Of a DNA stretch of 64,000 nucleotides, positions 8,529 to 16,898 are shown one piece after another. Position 1 is the first letter of the stretch. Every line of letters starts with the position of its first letter. The position numbers were made by a program, and so were the translations under genes. Location: positions 6,468,501-6,532,500 of the forward strand of contig NZ_CP060488.1 of the NCBI RefSeq assembly GCF_014334015.1. Reading direction: 5' to 3'. This stretch comes from Bacteroides sp. M10 (lineage in GTDB: Bacteria; Bacteroidota; Bacteroidia; Bacteroidales; Bacteroidaceae). The notes beneath the pieces are model-generated. The model searched no databases. It was not told where the DNA came from and worked only from the letters and a program-made list of their open reading frames with translations.

Positions 8529-9449
8529 TTATTGAATAGTGCTCAAGTCAATTTCGGTAATCTCCTGCTGGCGGCGCAGCACGATTTTACGCAGTTCGTT
8601 GAGGTCTATTCCCCATGTGTCGCGCATATAGTTGTAGACAATCGTGAATTTCTTGTTGATGGTGGCAGCACCCGTTTCTCCGGCAGCCGTCATCATATTG
8701 TCCCAGTAAGCCTGCGTGTGCGTGACATACATGGCTATGTTTTCCACAAAATCCTCGTTGGGCTGGTTCATGGCGTAGGCCGTCACGAAACCGTCGGGCC
8801 AGGCCACATCGTCCGTGCGGGGCATGGCACCCTGGGCGGTCATGTAGTAATACCAGTCGGCTCCCACGTATTTTCCCTCCGAAATGCGGTTGAAAGAAGG
8901 GTCGAAATTCCGTTTCTGATGCAGGATATGTGCAAACTCATGATGCATTGTTTCAAAATAATACTCGTTGAGCTTTTCGATATTGATCTTCTTTATGTTG
9001 AGGTCGTTCACGTTGTAGAGGGTGATTTTCTTTCCGCCTTCTGCCGTGCCGAGCACCATGTTTCCGCTACTTTCGTAGGCGGGCGATCCGATGAGGTGAA
9101 ATGTCTTGGGTACGTAGACCCGGAGAAAATCCATTCCCGCCAGTTCGACGTAAGCGTCCATCCAGACGTGTTTGATGATTTTCGACAGTGCCACCGCTTT
9201 GTCATAGTCGGCGGGCACGAGGTTGTATTTATGATCGCTCTCGATATCCTTCATGCGGTACATGAAGTCGATGTTATAAGGATAGGTGTAGTTGTCGAGC
9301 AGCCAGTAATCGAAAGCATTTCTCTCCAGCGGTTCGGTAGAGAAGATGCTGTGCGCGGTGTCTATCTCGTCGTCATTGTTGCAAGCCCCCAGGCAGACTG
9401 TGGTGAGAGCAAGCAAAGAGTAAATGATCTGTTTCTTCATAATTTTCAC
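8529..9449 (-). CDS. Zinc metallohydrolase lipoprotein (HExxH)
   Basis: This 306-aa protein has a lipobox (LGACNNDD, Cys near 23). HHEFAHILHQKR at about residues 167-178 contains the zinc-binding HEFAH motif of gluzincin-type metallopeptidases. It fits the family of substrate-import-associated zinc metallohydrolase lipoproteins that sit beside SusC/SusD genes. Such proteins probably cut a peptide or protein-linked substrate at the cell surface; the substrate is unproven. It lies between SusD (11 bases away) and DUF4302. With no glycosidase in the operon, it is the only likely enzyme of the locus. Confidence 0.9.
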   Translation of the reverse strand: MKIMKKQIIYSLLALTTVCLGACNNDDEIDTAHSIFSTEPLERNAFDYWLLDNYTYPYNIDFMYRMKDIESDHKYNLVPADYDKAVALSKIIKHVWMDAYVELAGMDFLRVYVPKTFHLIGSPAYESSGNMVLGTAEGGKKITLYNVNDLNIKKINIEKLNEYYFETMHHEFAHILHQKRNFDPSFNRISEGKYVGADWYYYMTAQGAMPRTDDVAWPDGFVTAYAMNQPNEDFVENIAMYVTHTQAYWDNMMTAAGETGAATINKKFTIVYNYMRDTWGIDLNELRKIVLRRQQEITEIDLSTIQ

Positions 9450-9460
9450 TTTTTTCTCTG

Positions 9461-11014
9461 TTAGTTTCTTCTCGGATTAGGCTGCATTCCCGCCACAATC
9501 ACGTTTCGCGGAATCTGGATGGCACGGCGCAAGTCGTTCGGCGGCATTTCGTCAGTGACACGTTGAGTAGTCATGTCGCGACGATAAATCATAATACCAT
9601 ACCGTTTGATATCGGGCCAGCGCATCCCCTCGTGCAGGGTAGTGACACGGCGTATGTGCAGAATACAGTGAAGAATATTTTCCTGCATCCCTTCCTCGAT
9701 AGTGAAATCGGGAGCAAGCTGTTTCTTAGGCGTCTGTTGCGTGAAAGGCGTGTAGAAATTCATTTTATCATAATACGCATTGATCTGGTCGGGTGTCAGG
9801 GCCGATTTGTTGCGGGTGTAGGCACGTTGCCAGCTTGTGATGTCGGCTGCCGACTGGGGGTACATTTTTTTCAATGCGTATGCTTCTGCACGACAAAGCA
9901 GGGTTTCGTCCGTTGAGAACAGTACCGGCATATAATAAAGATAACCACCCTGATACAGGCCGCTCTTACGCAGGATGCTGGCTACAAATCCGGTGGTGGA
10001 GAAAGGTTTCAGATACAAATAATCCGAGCTGCCCCACAGTCCTGCAGAAAGACTGGTTTCGTTGGTGGCGAGCGTTTGGTTGTGGAAGTAACGCGGACCT
10101 ACCAGATAGTCGCTTCCGAGTGCGCCCCAGTTGGAGACGGTGCTGCTTATCAGCAGGTTGGCCTCATTGGAAGAAGCGATATACGCATCTGCCTGCACAT
10201 TTCCGTTCACGGAAAGATTGCTCAATGCTTCCCAGTCGCGGAGCAAGTCGTCCGGGTTGCTGCCCAACACACGGGTGGCAAAGTCAATCACCCGGTCGCA
10301 GTTGGAGAAATCGGGTTGCATATAATAAAGGTAGAAACGGGCGGCAAAGGCATAGGCGGCCTTGCGGGTGAAATGGTATTTGGGGACGGAATATCCGTCG
10401 TCCGAAATCAGTTCCACTCCTTCCAGGAGGTCACGTTCTACTTTCCGGTACACTTCTTCCAACGTGCCGCGCTCGTAACGGGGCGACACGGTGGTTTCCA
10501 CGTCTTCCATATAGGGGATTCCCAACGATTCGGAGGCATGAGTGTCATAAGCATTGCAGAAGATAGTTGCCAGCATGAAATGGCAGTAGGCACGGCACAC
10601 CAGTGCTTCACCGCGCTGCGGGTTGAGCGATGCCGGATTTCCTTTCTCCTCTATCGCCTTGAGTGCCATGTTGGCGGCTGAAATTGCACCGTAATAACCT
10701 CCCCAAAGGGAATTGGGTGTGTCCTGATATTCCTCTTTGGTATCTTCCCAGTTGTAACATTCCTTTTCGGAAAGCTGGTAGTAACCGTAGGTGGGGCCGC
10801 TATCGTCGGAGTTGTCGCTGTAGAGTTCGAACAGTTCGTTGGGCGATACGTCGGGATAGGCCGATACAAGCAGTTTGGCTATTTTCTGGTCGGTGTTCAG
10901 TTCCGTGCGGTTGTCCGGCGTTTTGTCCAGAAAATCGTTGCATGAAACGGTAGTCAGACCGGAAGCTGCGGCGAGCAGCAGCACAGGGAGTATATGGTTT
11001 ATTTTCGTCTTCAT
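9461..11014 (-). CDS. SusD/RagB-type substrate-binding lipoprotein, locus 1
   Basis: This 517-aa protein has a signal peptide and lipobox TTVSC, followed by NDFLDKTPDNRTELNTD, the standard SusD opening. The middle has the RGEALVCRAYCHFMLATIFCNAYD helix pair typical of SusD TPR repeats (about 130-160), and the end has the LHEGMRWPDIKRYGI block (about 465-480). It forms the hinged lid on the SusC barrel and delivers substrate to it. It follows SusC by 40 bases. Expression should follow the inversion state of the SusC 5' end, because no separate promoter was seen. Confidence 0.93.
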   Translation of the reverse strand: MKTKINHILPVLLLAAASGLTTVSCNDFLDKTPDNRTELNTDQKIAKLLVSAYPDVSPNELFELYSDNSDDSGPTYGYYQLSEKECYNWEDTKEEYQDTPNSLWGGYYGAISAANMALKAIEEKGNPASLNPQRGEALVCRAYCHFMLATIFCNAYDTHASESLGIPYMEDVETTVSPRYERGTLEEVYRKVERDLLEGVELISDDGYSVPKYHFTRKAAYAFAARFYLYYMQPDFSNCDRVIDFATRVLGSNPDDLLRDWEALSNLSVNGNVQADAYIASSNEANLLISSTVSNWGALGSDYLVGPRYFHNQTLATNETSLSAGLWGSSDYLYLKPFSTTGFVASILRKSGLYQGGYLYYMPVLFSTDETLLCRAEAYALKKMYPQSAADITSWQRAYTRNKSALTPDQINAYYDKMNFYTPFTQQTPKKQLAPDFTIEEGMQENILHCILHIRRVTTLHEGMRWPDIKRYGIMIYRRDMTTQRVTDEMPPNDLRRAIQIPRNVIVAGMQPNPRRN

Positions 11015-11054
11015 CTATTGTATATTTTTTCGGGTTCTCTATTGGGGGTTACAA

Positions 11055-14000
11055 TCACAGTCCCAAACGCAGGGTGAGGGTAAACTGACGCGGAACGGGG
11101 GATGCCACCCCTCCGGTGTTCACAAATTCGGGGTCCTGCCCGTTCAACTTCTTGTCAGCGTAGATCAAGAAGAGATTGGTGGCCTGCAACTTGAGCGACA
11201 GGTTGGATATTTTGGCAGGAGCAATCCAGCTTTTCGGGAACTCATACATCAGTGATATTTCTTTCATGCGGATAAAATCGCCTTTGGCAATGCGCTCCGT
11301 AGAATAGTTGTAGGCGTTGTAGGCAAGATAAAGCGATGTATTCGCCTGATGTTGCGGGTCGCTAAGTATCACCGGAATATTCGTTTTCGCTTCGTCGCCG
11401 GAAACAGTCCAGCGGTTTTTGAATTCACGCGGCATGGCGGTAAGGTCGGAATATTTGTAGTTGAACACCGGGTTGAGGCGGACTACGTTGCCAAAAGAGT
11501 AAGTCATAAAGACATTCAGTTTGAAGCCTTTATAGGTGAATACATTACCGAAACTTCCCGTGACGGTGGGATCGGTAGGACCTTCGTATTTCAGGTAATC
11601 CAGTTTTTCGCGTTCCTGGAAATTGATGCTGGTGCTGGTCACTTCCCCATCGATGAGATATTGCGGAATGCCGTCTTCATCAAGTCCTGCAAAAGGGATG
11701 GAGAAGAGTCCGCGCACGGGGTATCCCTCGCGGGCAAAGCCGTTGCCGGAAACGAGTTCCATCATGCTTGTGAGTCCTTTCAGTTGGGTGACTTCGTTCT
11801 TGGCATAGGAGAAGATAAAGTCTGTGTTCCATGAAAAATCCTTCGTGCGGATGTTGCGGGTGGAAAGCGTGAATTCCACACCGTGAGATTTCATGGTGGC
11901 TACGTTGGCATATTTGTTGATGACGCCGCCTACTCCCTGTGTGGGGACTACACCGATCAGGTCGTAGTTGTTACGCTGGTACCAGTCGGCGGAGAAGTTG
12001 ATGCGGTTTTCGAGCAAGCCGAGGTCGATGCCGATGTTCAGCTCATGCTTTTTCTCGTAAGTGAGTTCGCTGTTCTCGATGTCATCAATATAAAGTCCCG
12101 TTTCCTGAATGTCGGTAAAGGGGCGGTAGGGCGAGAAGCTGCGGATGATGGCTTGCGAGTTGGTCACTTCCGCCGGGCCGCGGTCGGCGGTGAGGGAGTA
12201 TGAGGCTTTCAGTGTCAGGTTGGAAAGGGTGGGTTGCAGCGCTTTGAAGAAAGATTCTTCATGCACGTTCCAGGCACCGGACAGGTTCCATGTGGGGAGC
12301 CAGCGGGATGAACGGCTGCGCCCCATGCGGTTGGTTCCTTCATAACGGAAAGTACCGTTGAGGGTGTAGCGTCCGTCATAAGAATACGTAGCGTTGAAGA
12401 AGCTGGCTATACTCCGGGTTTCGGAGTGTCCCAAACTGTAATAGCGCGAACTGGATTCGATGCCGTTCTTAAAAAATTGGTAGACGTAGGACGGAATTTC
12501 ACCCATCGAATATTGCATTCCCCAGCCTTGAAAGGAGGAGTATGTTTTTTGAAGGCTGTTCACTTCCATTCCGGCAAAGAAGTTGGTGATGTGTTTCTCG
12601 ACGAAAAGATGATTCCATGAGAGTGTTCCACGGAAATCGAGTCCTAGCATACGGCGGTCCTGACGCTGATAGATGCCGCCTTCGGGCAGCAGGGTGATAG
12701 GCAGGGCGTATGGGTTGTCGGGGTCGGTATAGAGTAATTTGTTTTGCTCGCGAATGGTGGCGTCGTCCATACCGGTGCGGTAGGCGATTGCTTGGTTGGC
12801 GTCATCGAGCACGTTGTGTTCCTGCGATGAGGTCTGGTATCTAACGGCTCCGAGGGCACTTAATTCGAGTCCCTGAATCACTTTCCACTTCATTTCGCCT
12901 TGAAATTTCACATCGACCATATTGATTTCAATGTAGTTATTGTCGAGCTCGTGGAGAATATTGAATGGGGCGTAGTTGCTGATATAGTCCACGGAGGGGT
13001 CGAGTGTGCGGCTTGTGTTGAGCGCGTATGAATAAGGGTTAATGTCGAATCCGCGGGACATTTTTCCTGATGCGATGTCGAGGGTGGAGTTCATCGTTCC
13101 CGGCGCGTTCTGTTGGCGGTAGGAGGCGTTGGATATGAGGTTGAGCGACAGATTTTTATATATATTATAGGTTGTGTTCACATTGGCCGTATAGCGTTTC
13201 ACCTTGCTCTGCTTGTACCAACCAGGATCGAGCATGGCACTCAAGGAGGCGTAGAAAGAGGATTTTTCCGTTCCGGCGGTGATGCTGACGGAATGGTTCT
13301 GCGAAACGGCATTGGTGAAAAGCACGTCAAACCAGTCAGTGTTGCGCATTTCCGCTTCACGGAGGTAGGCGTTACGGGCTTCGGTGGTGTTGAGCAGTCC
13401 GCGTTGACCGTTACTGTTGTTGTATTCGTCGATGAGGCGGTACATACGACCGTACACTCCGGTGTCTCTGGTGCGGAAAAGGTCGGCACTGTTCAGCCAG
13501 CCTTTCTGTTCCATTTCTTTGTAGATTCCCATCTGTTCCTGCGAATTCATGATATTAAATTCTTTATAGCTGGGGATAGCGCGGGTGGTGAACTCGCCCG
13601 TATAACTGATCTTGCTGACTCCGGCACGTCCTTTCTTAGTGGTGACTACGATAACGCCTGCCATCGCACGTGCACCGTAAATGGAGGTTGCCGAACCGTC
13701 TTTCAAAATTTGGAAACTCTCGATATCGTCGGAATTCAGCCCGGCTATGGCGGAGCTAATCAGTGTCTCGGCATCACCGGAGGAAAGGTCATCGGGCCCT
13801 ACGTCGATGGCGTCCTCCAGAATCACTCCGTCAACAACCCACAACGGTTTGGAACTTCCGTAAATGGAAGTGGCTCCACGCACACGAATCTTGGGGGCAG
13901 TTCCAAAAGTGCCCGAAACATTCTGGACGGAAACTCCTGCCGCACGACCTTCCAGTCCGCGACTAATGTCGGGCAAACCGTCCAGCTTCACATTATCGGC

Positions 14001-14183
14001 ATTTAATTGTTTGGTGGCTCCGGTAAAAAGACGTTTGTCCATTTTCTGCATACCGGTCACTACCACTTCCTGTAATACTTCGGAATCGGATTTCATCATT
14101 ACCTTGATGGTCCCGGACTTGATAGGAACATCCTGCGGCTTCATGCCGACATAGGTGATTTGCAAAGTTCTTGATGAACTCAT
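11055..14183 (-). CDS. SusC/RagA TonB-dependent transporter body, 5' end detached by inversion
   Basis: The 1042-codon frame contains the plug domain (LQEVVVTGMQ, then DGLPDISRGLEGRAAGVSVQN and ILKDGSATSIYGARAMAGVIVVTTKKG, about 35-180) and the full barrel ending in FTLTLRLGL. What is missing is the signal peptide and most of the N-terminal carboxypeptidase-like domain: the frame starts at MSSSRTLQITYVG, in the middle of that domain. The missing part lies on the opposite strand at 14757-14976, so the gene is split by DNA inversion, not decayed. As it stands the product cannot be exported. An AAGGAGG-like stretch 10-20 bases before the ATG at 14183 may allow weak translation of the body. Confidence 0.92.
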   Translation of the reverse strand: MSSSRTLQITYVGMKPQDVPIKSGTIKVMMKSDSEVLQEVVVTGMQKMDKRLFTGATKQLNADNVKLDGLPDISRGLEGRAAGVSVQNVSGTFGTAPKIRVRGATSIYGSSKPLWVVDGVILEDAIDVGPDDLSSGDAETLISSAIAGLNSDDIESFQILKDGSATSIYGARAMAGVIVVTTKKGRAGVSKISYTGEFTTRAIPSYKEFNIMNSQEQMGIYKEMEQKGWLNSADLFRTRDTGVYGRMYRLIDEYNNSNGQRGLLNTTEARNAYLREAEMRNTDWFDVLFTNAVSQNHSVSITAGTEKSSFYASLSAMLDPGWYKQSKVKRYTANVNTTYNIYKNLSLNLISNASYRQQNAPGTMNSTLDIASGKMSRGFDINPYSYALNTSRTLDPSVDYISNYAPFNILHELDNNYIEINMVDVKFQGEMKWKVIQGLELSALGAVRYQTSSQEHNVLDDANQAIAYRTGMDDATIREQNKLLYTDPDNPYALPITLLPEGGIYQRQDRRMLGLDFRGTLSWNHLFVEKHITNFFAGMEVNSLQKTYSSFQGWGMQYSMGEIPSYVYQFFKNGIESSSRYYSLGHSETRSIASFFNATYSYDGRYTLNGTFRYEGTNRMGRSRSSRWLPTWNLSGAWNVHEESFFKALQPTLSNLTLKASYSLTADRGPAEVTNSQAIIRSFSPYRPFTDIQETGLYIDDIENSELTYEKKHELNIGIDLGLLENRINFSADWYQRNNYDLIGVVPTQGVGGVINKYANVATMKSHGVEFTLSTRNIRTKDFSWNTDFIFSYAKNEVTQLKGLTSMMELVSGNGFAREGYPVRGLFSIPFAGLDEDGIPQYLIDGEVTSTSINFQEREKLDYLKYEGPTDPTVTGSFGNVFTYKGFKLNVFMTYSFGNVVRLNPVFNYKYSDLTAMPREFKNRWTVSGDEAKTNIPVILSDPQHQANTSLYLAYNAYNYSTERIAKGDFIRMKEISLMYEFPKSWIAPAKISNLSLKLQATNLFLIYADKKLNGQDPEFVNTGGVASPVPRQFTLTLRLGL
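14165..14180 (-). repeat. Left inverted repeat of invertible segment
   Basis: Read on the minus strand this is AGTTCATCAAGAACTT, identical to the copy at 14961-14976 on the plus strand. It is itself a near-palindrome: AGTTC, five bases, GAACT. It lies inside the SusC reading frame (codons for Ser-Ser-Arg-Thr), so recombination here leaves the frame intact. Confidence 0.92.
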
Positions 14184-14679
14184 GCACTTTCTGCCCCCTC
14201 CTTACATAAGTATTTGAGCACAAAACATTTAATAAATATAAAAAAGAAGATACTGAAAAGGGAATAAGAAAAGCAAAGAAGGAAGTAAAACGCAAAATAA
14301 ATCGTCCTTTTTTGCTTTTTATCTACTTACTGAAAAGGTAGAAAATATCTCTCATATAGCAAACTTCGAGTCCGGCAGTAACTTTCGTCCCCCTAATTGG
14401 AGTGTTAATATAAGAGATTACAGATCGGTTTTCTTTCTTTTTCCAATAAACTATCTTTTTTCTACCTACAATTATTTATTTGCAATTTATTATGTGTTAT
14501 TAAACATATTATCTACAAATTTAGCCACATTTATTTATCAAAAAGACAGTCCTTTTCACCTATTAATTACCAAAAAGAAATAAGAAACAGCCTTTCATGT
14601 ATTTATTTTGTATTTAAGTCTTTTTGCTACAAGTATTTTGTATCGACAGCGAAAATTCATATTTTTTTTCATATTTTTC

Positions 14680-14709
14680 TTTGTTTTTCTAAAAAAGTGC
14701 TTACTTTTG
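14680..14709 (+). promoter_or_regulatory. Promoter inside the invertible segment
   Basis: TTTG (14680-14683) and TACTTTTG (14702-14709) are separated by 18 bases, close to the Bacteroides promoter form. Transcription would begin about 40 bases before the ATG at 14757. In the present orientation it reads rightwards off the inverted repeat into DNA antisense to the 15000-15470 gene. Confidence 0.75.
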
Positions 14710-14756
14710 CGAATCGTAAGATAGCAAAACAGACTATTCTACTATATAAAAACTAT

Positions 14757-14981
14757 ATGAAAAGAAAACTAACGCTGTTATTAACTTGCCTGTTAGCAGG
14801 CATTAGCCTGGCAATCGCTCAAACCTCCAGAAAGGTAATGGGCGTTGTCTTCTCCGAAGAAGACAACCAGCCCGTCATAGGAGCATCCGTTTTAGTTAAA
14901 GGTACATCTATAGGAACCACCACCGACCTCGATGGAAAGTTCGTTATCAATAATGTACCAAGTTCATCAAGAACTTGGTAA
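14757..14981 (+). pseudogene. Detached 5' end of SusC: signal peptide plus start of CarboxypepD-like domain
   Basis: ATG at 14757 begins MKRKLTLLLTCLLAGISLAIAQ, a classic SusC signal peptide, then KVMGVVFSEEDNQPVIGASV and GTTTDLDGKFVINNVPSSSRT, the opening of the carboxypeptidase-regulatory-like domain. The frame crosses the right inverted repeat and stops one codon later (Trp, then TAA), giving a 74-aa fragment. Joined at the repeat to the body at 14183 it gives a normal-length SusC of 1109 aa. I chose ATG 14757 over an upstream in-frame ATG at 14697, which precedes the promoter's -7 box. This is a switched-off gene part, not a decayed gene. Confidence 0.92.
14961..14976 (+). repeat. Right inverted repeat of invertible segment
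   Basis: AGTTCATCAAGAACTT on the plus strand, the inverted partner of 14165-14180. With its flanks here the palindrome extends to CCAAGTTC-ATCAA-GAACTTGG. After inversion the bases before the repeat (encoding VINNVP) join those after the left repeat (encoding LQITYVG). Confidence 0.92.
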
Positions 14982-14999
14982 TTTCCCTTCCGTTTTCCT

Positions 15000-15470
15000 C
15001 TATTCTCCATCTTTTTTCTTCACCTTTCCTTCCTTTTCACCAGTCTCCGGAAGCAGTGTTTTATCGTCATGAAACTGAATATCAATACGAATATGATGAT
15101 TATCATCAACTGTATAGCTTACATCCGCAGAATCTCCTAGAAAAAGCTTCAGAATCCAGCACAACACCTCCGGAATATTGACAATAATCGTTGCCCTTCC
15201 AATCACACAAGAGAAAAAATTAAAGATAGTTGTCCAATTTGGTATAGGACTCCGACCGTCGAAATTACACCTATACACACGTCCCACGGACGAACGCGAA
15301 CAATCCGAATTCTTTTCAACATATTTTTCTGGAATATTATTCAGTTGCCCCAACTTAAAAACACAATCAATTACTTTCTTCTTAACATCATCGTCACTGT
15401 GACGTACACCGGTCATTTCTTTCTGACCATTTTCACTGTTAAAAATCACTTCTCTTTCTACCTTAGTCAT
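15000..15470 (-). CDS. Hypothetical protein beside the inversion switch
   Basis: The 156-aa product is not recognised. It has a charged N-terminal half, a hydrophobic stretch around residues 80-112 (IFNFFSCVIGRATIIVNIPEVLCWILKLFLG) that could be a membrane hairpin, and a C-terminal VDDNHHIRIDIQFHDD segment followed by a Lys/Glu-rich tail. Its stop lies 24 bases from the right inverted repeat, so in the OFF orientation the switch promoter reads into it antisense. A TACTTTTG box at 15518-15511 on the minus strand and a perfect palindrome AACATATATGTT at 15532-15543 lie upstream. Confidence 0.6.
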   Translation of the reverse strand: MTKVEREVIFNSENGQKEMTGVRHSDDDVKKKVIDCVFKLGQLNNIPEKYVEKNSDCSRSSVGRVYRCNFDGRSPIPNWTTIFNFFSCVIGRATIIVNIPEVLCWILKLFLGDSADVSYTVDDNHHIRIDIQFHDDKTLLPETGEKEGKVKKKDGE

Positions 15471-15758
15471 TTTTTACATTTTATTTAATATTTACATATA
15501 AAATTCACGACAAAAGTACAATGCTTATTTTAACATATATGTTCAAGCATGACACATTCTATATTTTTCATCCATATTTTCACAAAGAAAGAGGGTTTGG
15601 GGTACCCATTTTCTACCTTACCACTATTATCAAGAAAATAGATGAAATAAAATCTGCCAAAAAGGAAAGAAATCACTCGTTCCAAAAGCTGTGATTTGCG
15701 CTAAGAAAAGATACCGAAACTATTACTAAAAATAAATCAATAGAATAGAAAAGCGATG
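15471..15758. other. Non-coding gap between 156-aa gene and PIN remnant
   Basis: AT-rich. Apart from the -7 box and palindrome upstream of the 156-aa gene, I see no gene, hairpin or repeat here. Confidence 0.5.
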
Positions 15759-16192
15759 TCAAATCGCGACTGTACATTTATAGCGGGTAATATCAACTTC
15801 CGGCAACTTGCTCCCTGAAGCAATTACCTTAGCAATAAACTCGTTACATTCCTCTGCCGAAAGCTTCTTCCGGCAAAAAGCATAATATAGAAAATCAAGA
15901 GTAGTCAGAAAAGTTATACCGTTCTGCAAACAATAGTCCTTTATATCCTTCAAATTACTGCTACCCAGCACATCACGGTGGTCTCTGCAATAAATCATGC
16001 AGGCACTCTCACCGTGTCCAAACGTTTTAAGTAATTGGAAATAATCTTTCAGCGATGCTCCCGTAGGGGAGAAACCAAAATAACATATTCGTATTCGGGA
16101 AAGATGTCCGGCAACAAAGAAAATGCTTCCGCTTTCACAAAATGGATGATAACGTCAGCATCCAGTATTATTTTCGTCTTCTTCTGTTGCAT
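15759..16192 (-). pseudogene. Broken PIN-like nuclease gene
   Basis: ATG at 16192 starts MQQKKTKIILDADVIIHFVK, the first PIN motif with its acidic residues, and reads to about PEYEYVILVSP before hitting TGA. The frame then continues in another phase (SLKDYFQLLKTFGHGESACMIYC, then LGSSNLKDIKDYC and LTTLDFLYYAFC) to the stop at 15759. The second part carries the central Glu (GESA) and later acidic positions of PIN nucleases. The piece expected between the first and second motifs (roughly 35-40 residues) is absent, so a deletion with frameshift is the likely cause. The intact gene would overlap the ImmA stop by 38 bases, as in a translationally coupled operon. Confidence 0.72.
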
Positions 16193-16898
16193 GTGTGTTT
16201 ATTTTGCGGAGTAACTCCCAATAGTGCCCCTCTGATATTTTTTCCTGTTCAAAAAGTGAGCGGGCTTTTTCGCCGAAGTCTCCGATTACCAGTCCTTCGT
16301 TTGCCGGATCATATAATGCAGTGTCATAACCGAAACACAAAGCCGAGTGTTTCACCGGTTCATCTGCCAGTGCAAGACGTGCAGCATTGGTCAGTAAACC
16401 AACATTCAACAATCTATAAAGCAGTGCAGAGCGGGAAACAGAAAAGTAATGTTCCAATTTCAACACTGTTGCCAATGAGATCTTTTTTGTTTTCAGTTCA
16501 TTTTCCGGGATAAGTTGACAAAGTCCTGCCTCCGGCATCAGCAAAGAAGAGGCAAACATATCGGCGCTCTGTTCTACGGGGTCTTTACTTCCACTACAAG
16601 GGTTGCATTTGTGCGGAGTTGGTTTACTTTCAATATACAAGTGATAGAGTTCGTGGGCAATCGTGAAATGTTGCCTGCCTCTTGAATGGGAAGAATTCAC
16701 GAGCATGAACCGATGTCCGGAACCGTCTTTGAGGCACATTCCCGAAAAGTTATCGGAAAGAGGGCGGAAAATGGTCAATACATTCAATTTCAGCAACAGA
16801 CTTTTCAGATTAATGGCTTCCGAAGCACTCAATCCGTTATCCGCGCGAAATTCCGCCACTTGTCTTTCTATGATGAATTTATTTGGAGCCATTTCCAA
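16155..16898 (-). CDS. ImmA/IrrE family metallo-endopeptidase
   Basis: This 247-aa protein contains HFTIAHELYHLYIES at about residues 77-91, the HExxH zinc motif of ImmA/IrrE (COG2856) peptidases, preceded by the N-terminal helical region and followed by ADMFASSLLMPEAGL, where the third ligand region of the family lies. Relatives cleave a partner XRE repressor and so induce mobile elements or stress genes. It overlaps the XRE gene by 20 bases upstream and the PIN gene by 38 bases downstream, so the three form one operon. The natural inference is that it acts on the XRE protein to release expression. Confidence 0.9.
   Translation of the reverse strand: MEMAPNKFIIERQVAEFRADNGLSASEAINLKSLLLKLNVLTIFRPLSDNFSGMCLKDGSGHRFMLVNSSHSRGRQHFTIAHELYHLYIESKPTPHKCNPCSGSKDPVEQSADMFASSLLMPEAGLCQLIPENELKTKKISLATVLKLEHYFSVSRSALLYRLLNVGLLTNAARLALADEPVKHSALCFGYDTALYDPANEGLVIGDFGEKARSLFEQEKISEGHYWELLRKINTHATEEDENNTGC

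Larger units (their letters stand above)
14165..14976. other. Invertible DNA segment (phase-variation switch), OFF orientation
   Basis: An 812-bp segment bounded by 16-bp identical inverted repeats. It carries the promoter, start and first 73 codons of SusC, pointing right, away from the SusC body. Inversion would place VINNVPSSSRT directly before LQITYVGMKP in frame and connect the promoter to the SusC-SusD-lipoprotein operon. The stretch 14184-14679 is AT-rich with no gene I can support. No recombinase gene is present in the window, so the enzyme must act in trans; a tyrosine-type invertase is the likely class for short palindromic sites. Confidence 0.9.

Noticed and set aside
8532..9464. 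310-codon plus-strand frame opposite the HExxH lipoprotein gene
   Set aside because: It lies fully antisense to a gene with clear lipobox and zinc motif, and its own translation has no recognisable domain or signal; it is a shadow frame.
13113..14006. 297-codon plus-strand frame opposite the SusC body
   Set aside because: Antisense to conserved plug and barrel sequence; no supporting motif or promoter.
11055..14183. SusC as a decayed, N-terminally truncated gene
   Set aside because: The missing 5' end is intact on the other strand with matching inverted repeats and joins in frame, so inversion explains it better than decay.
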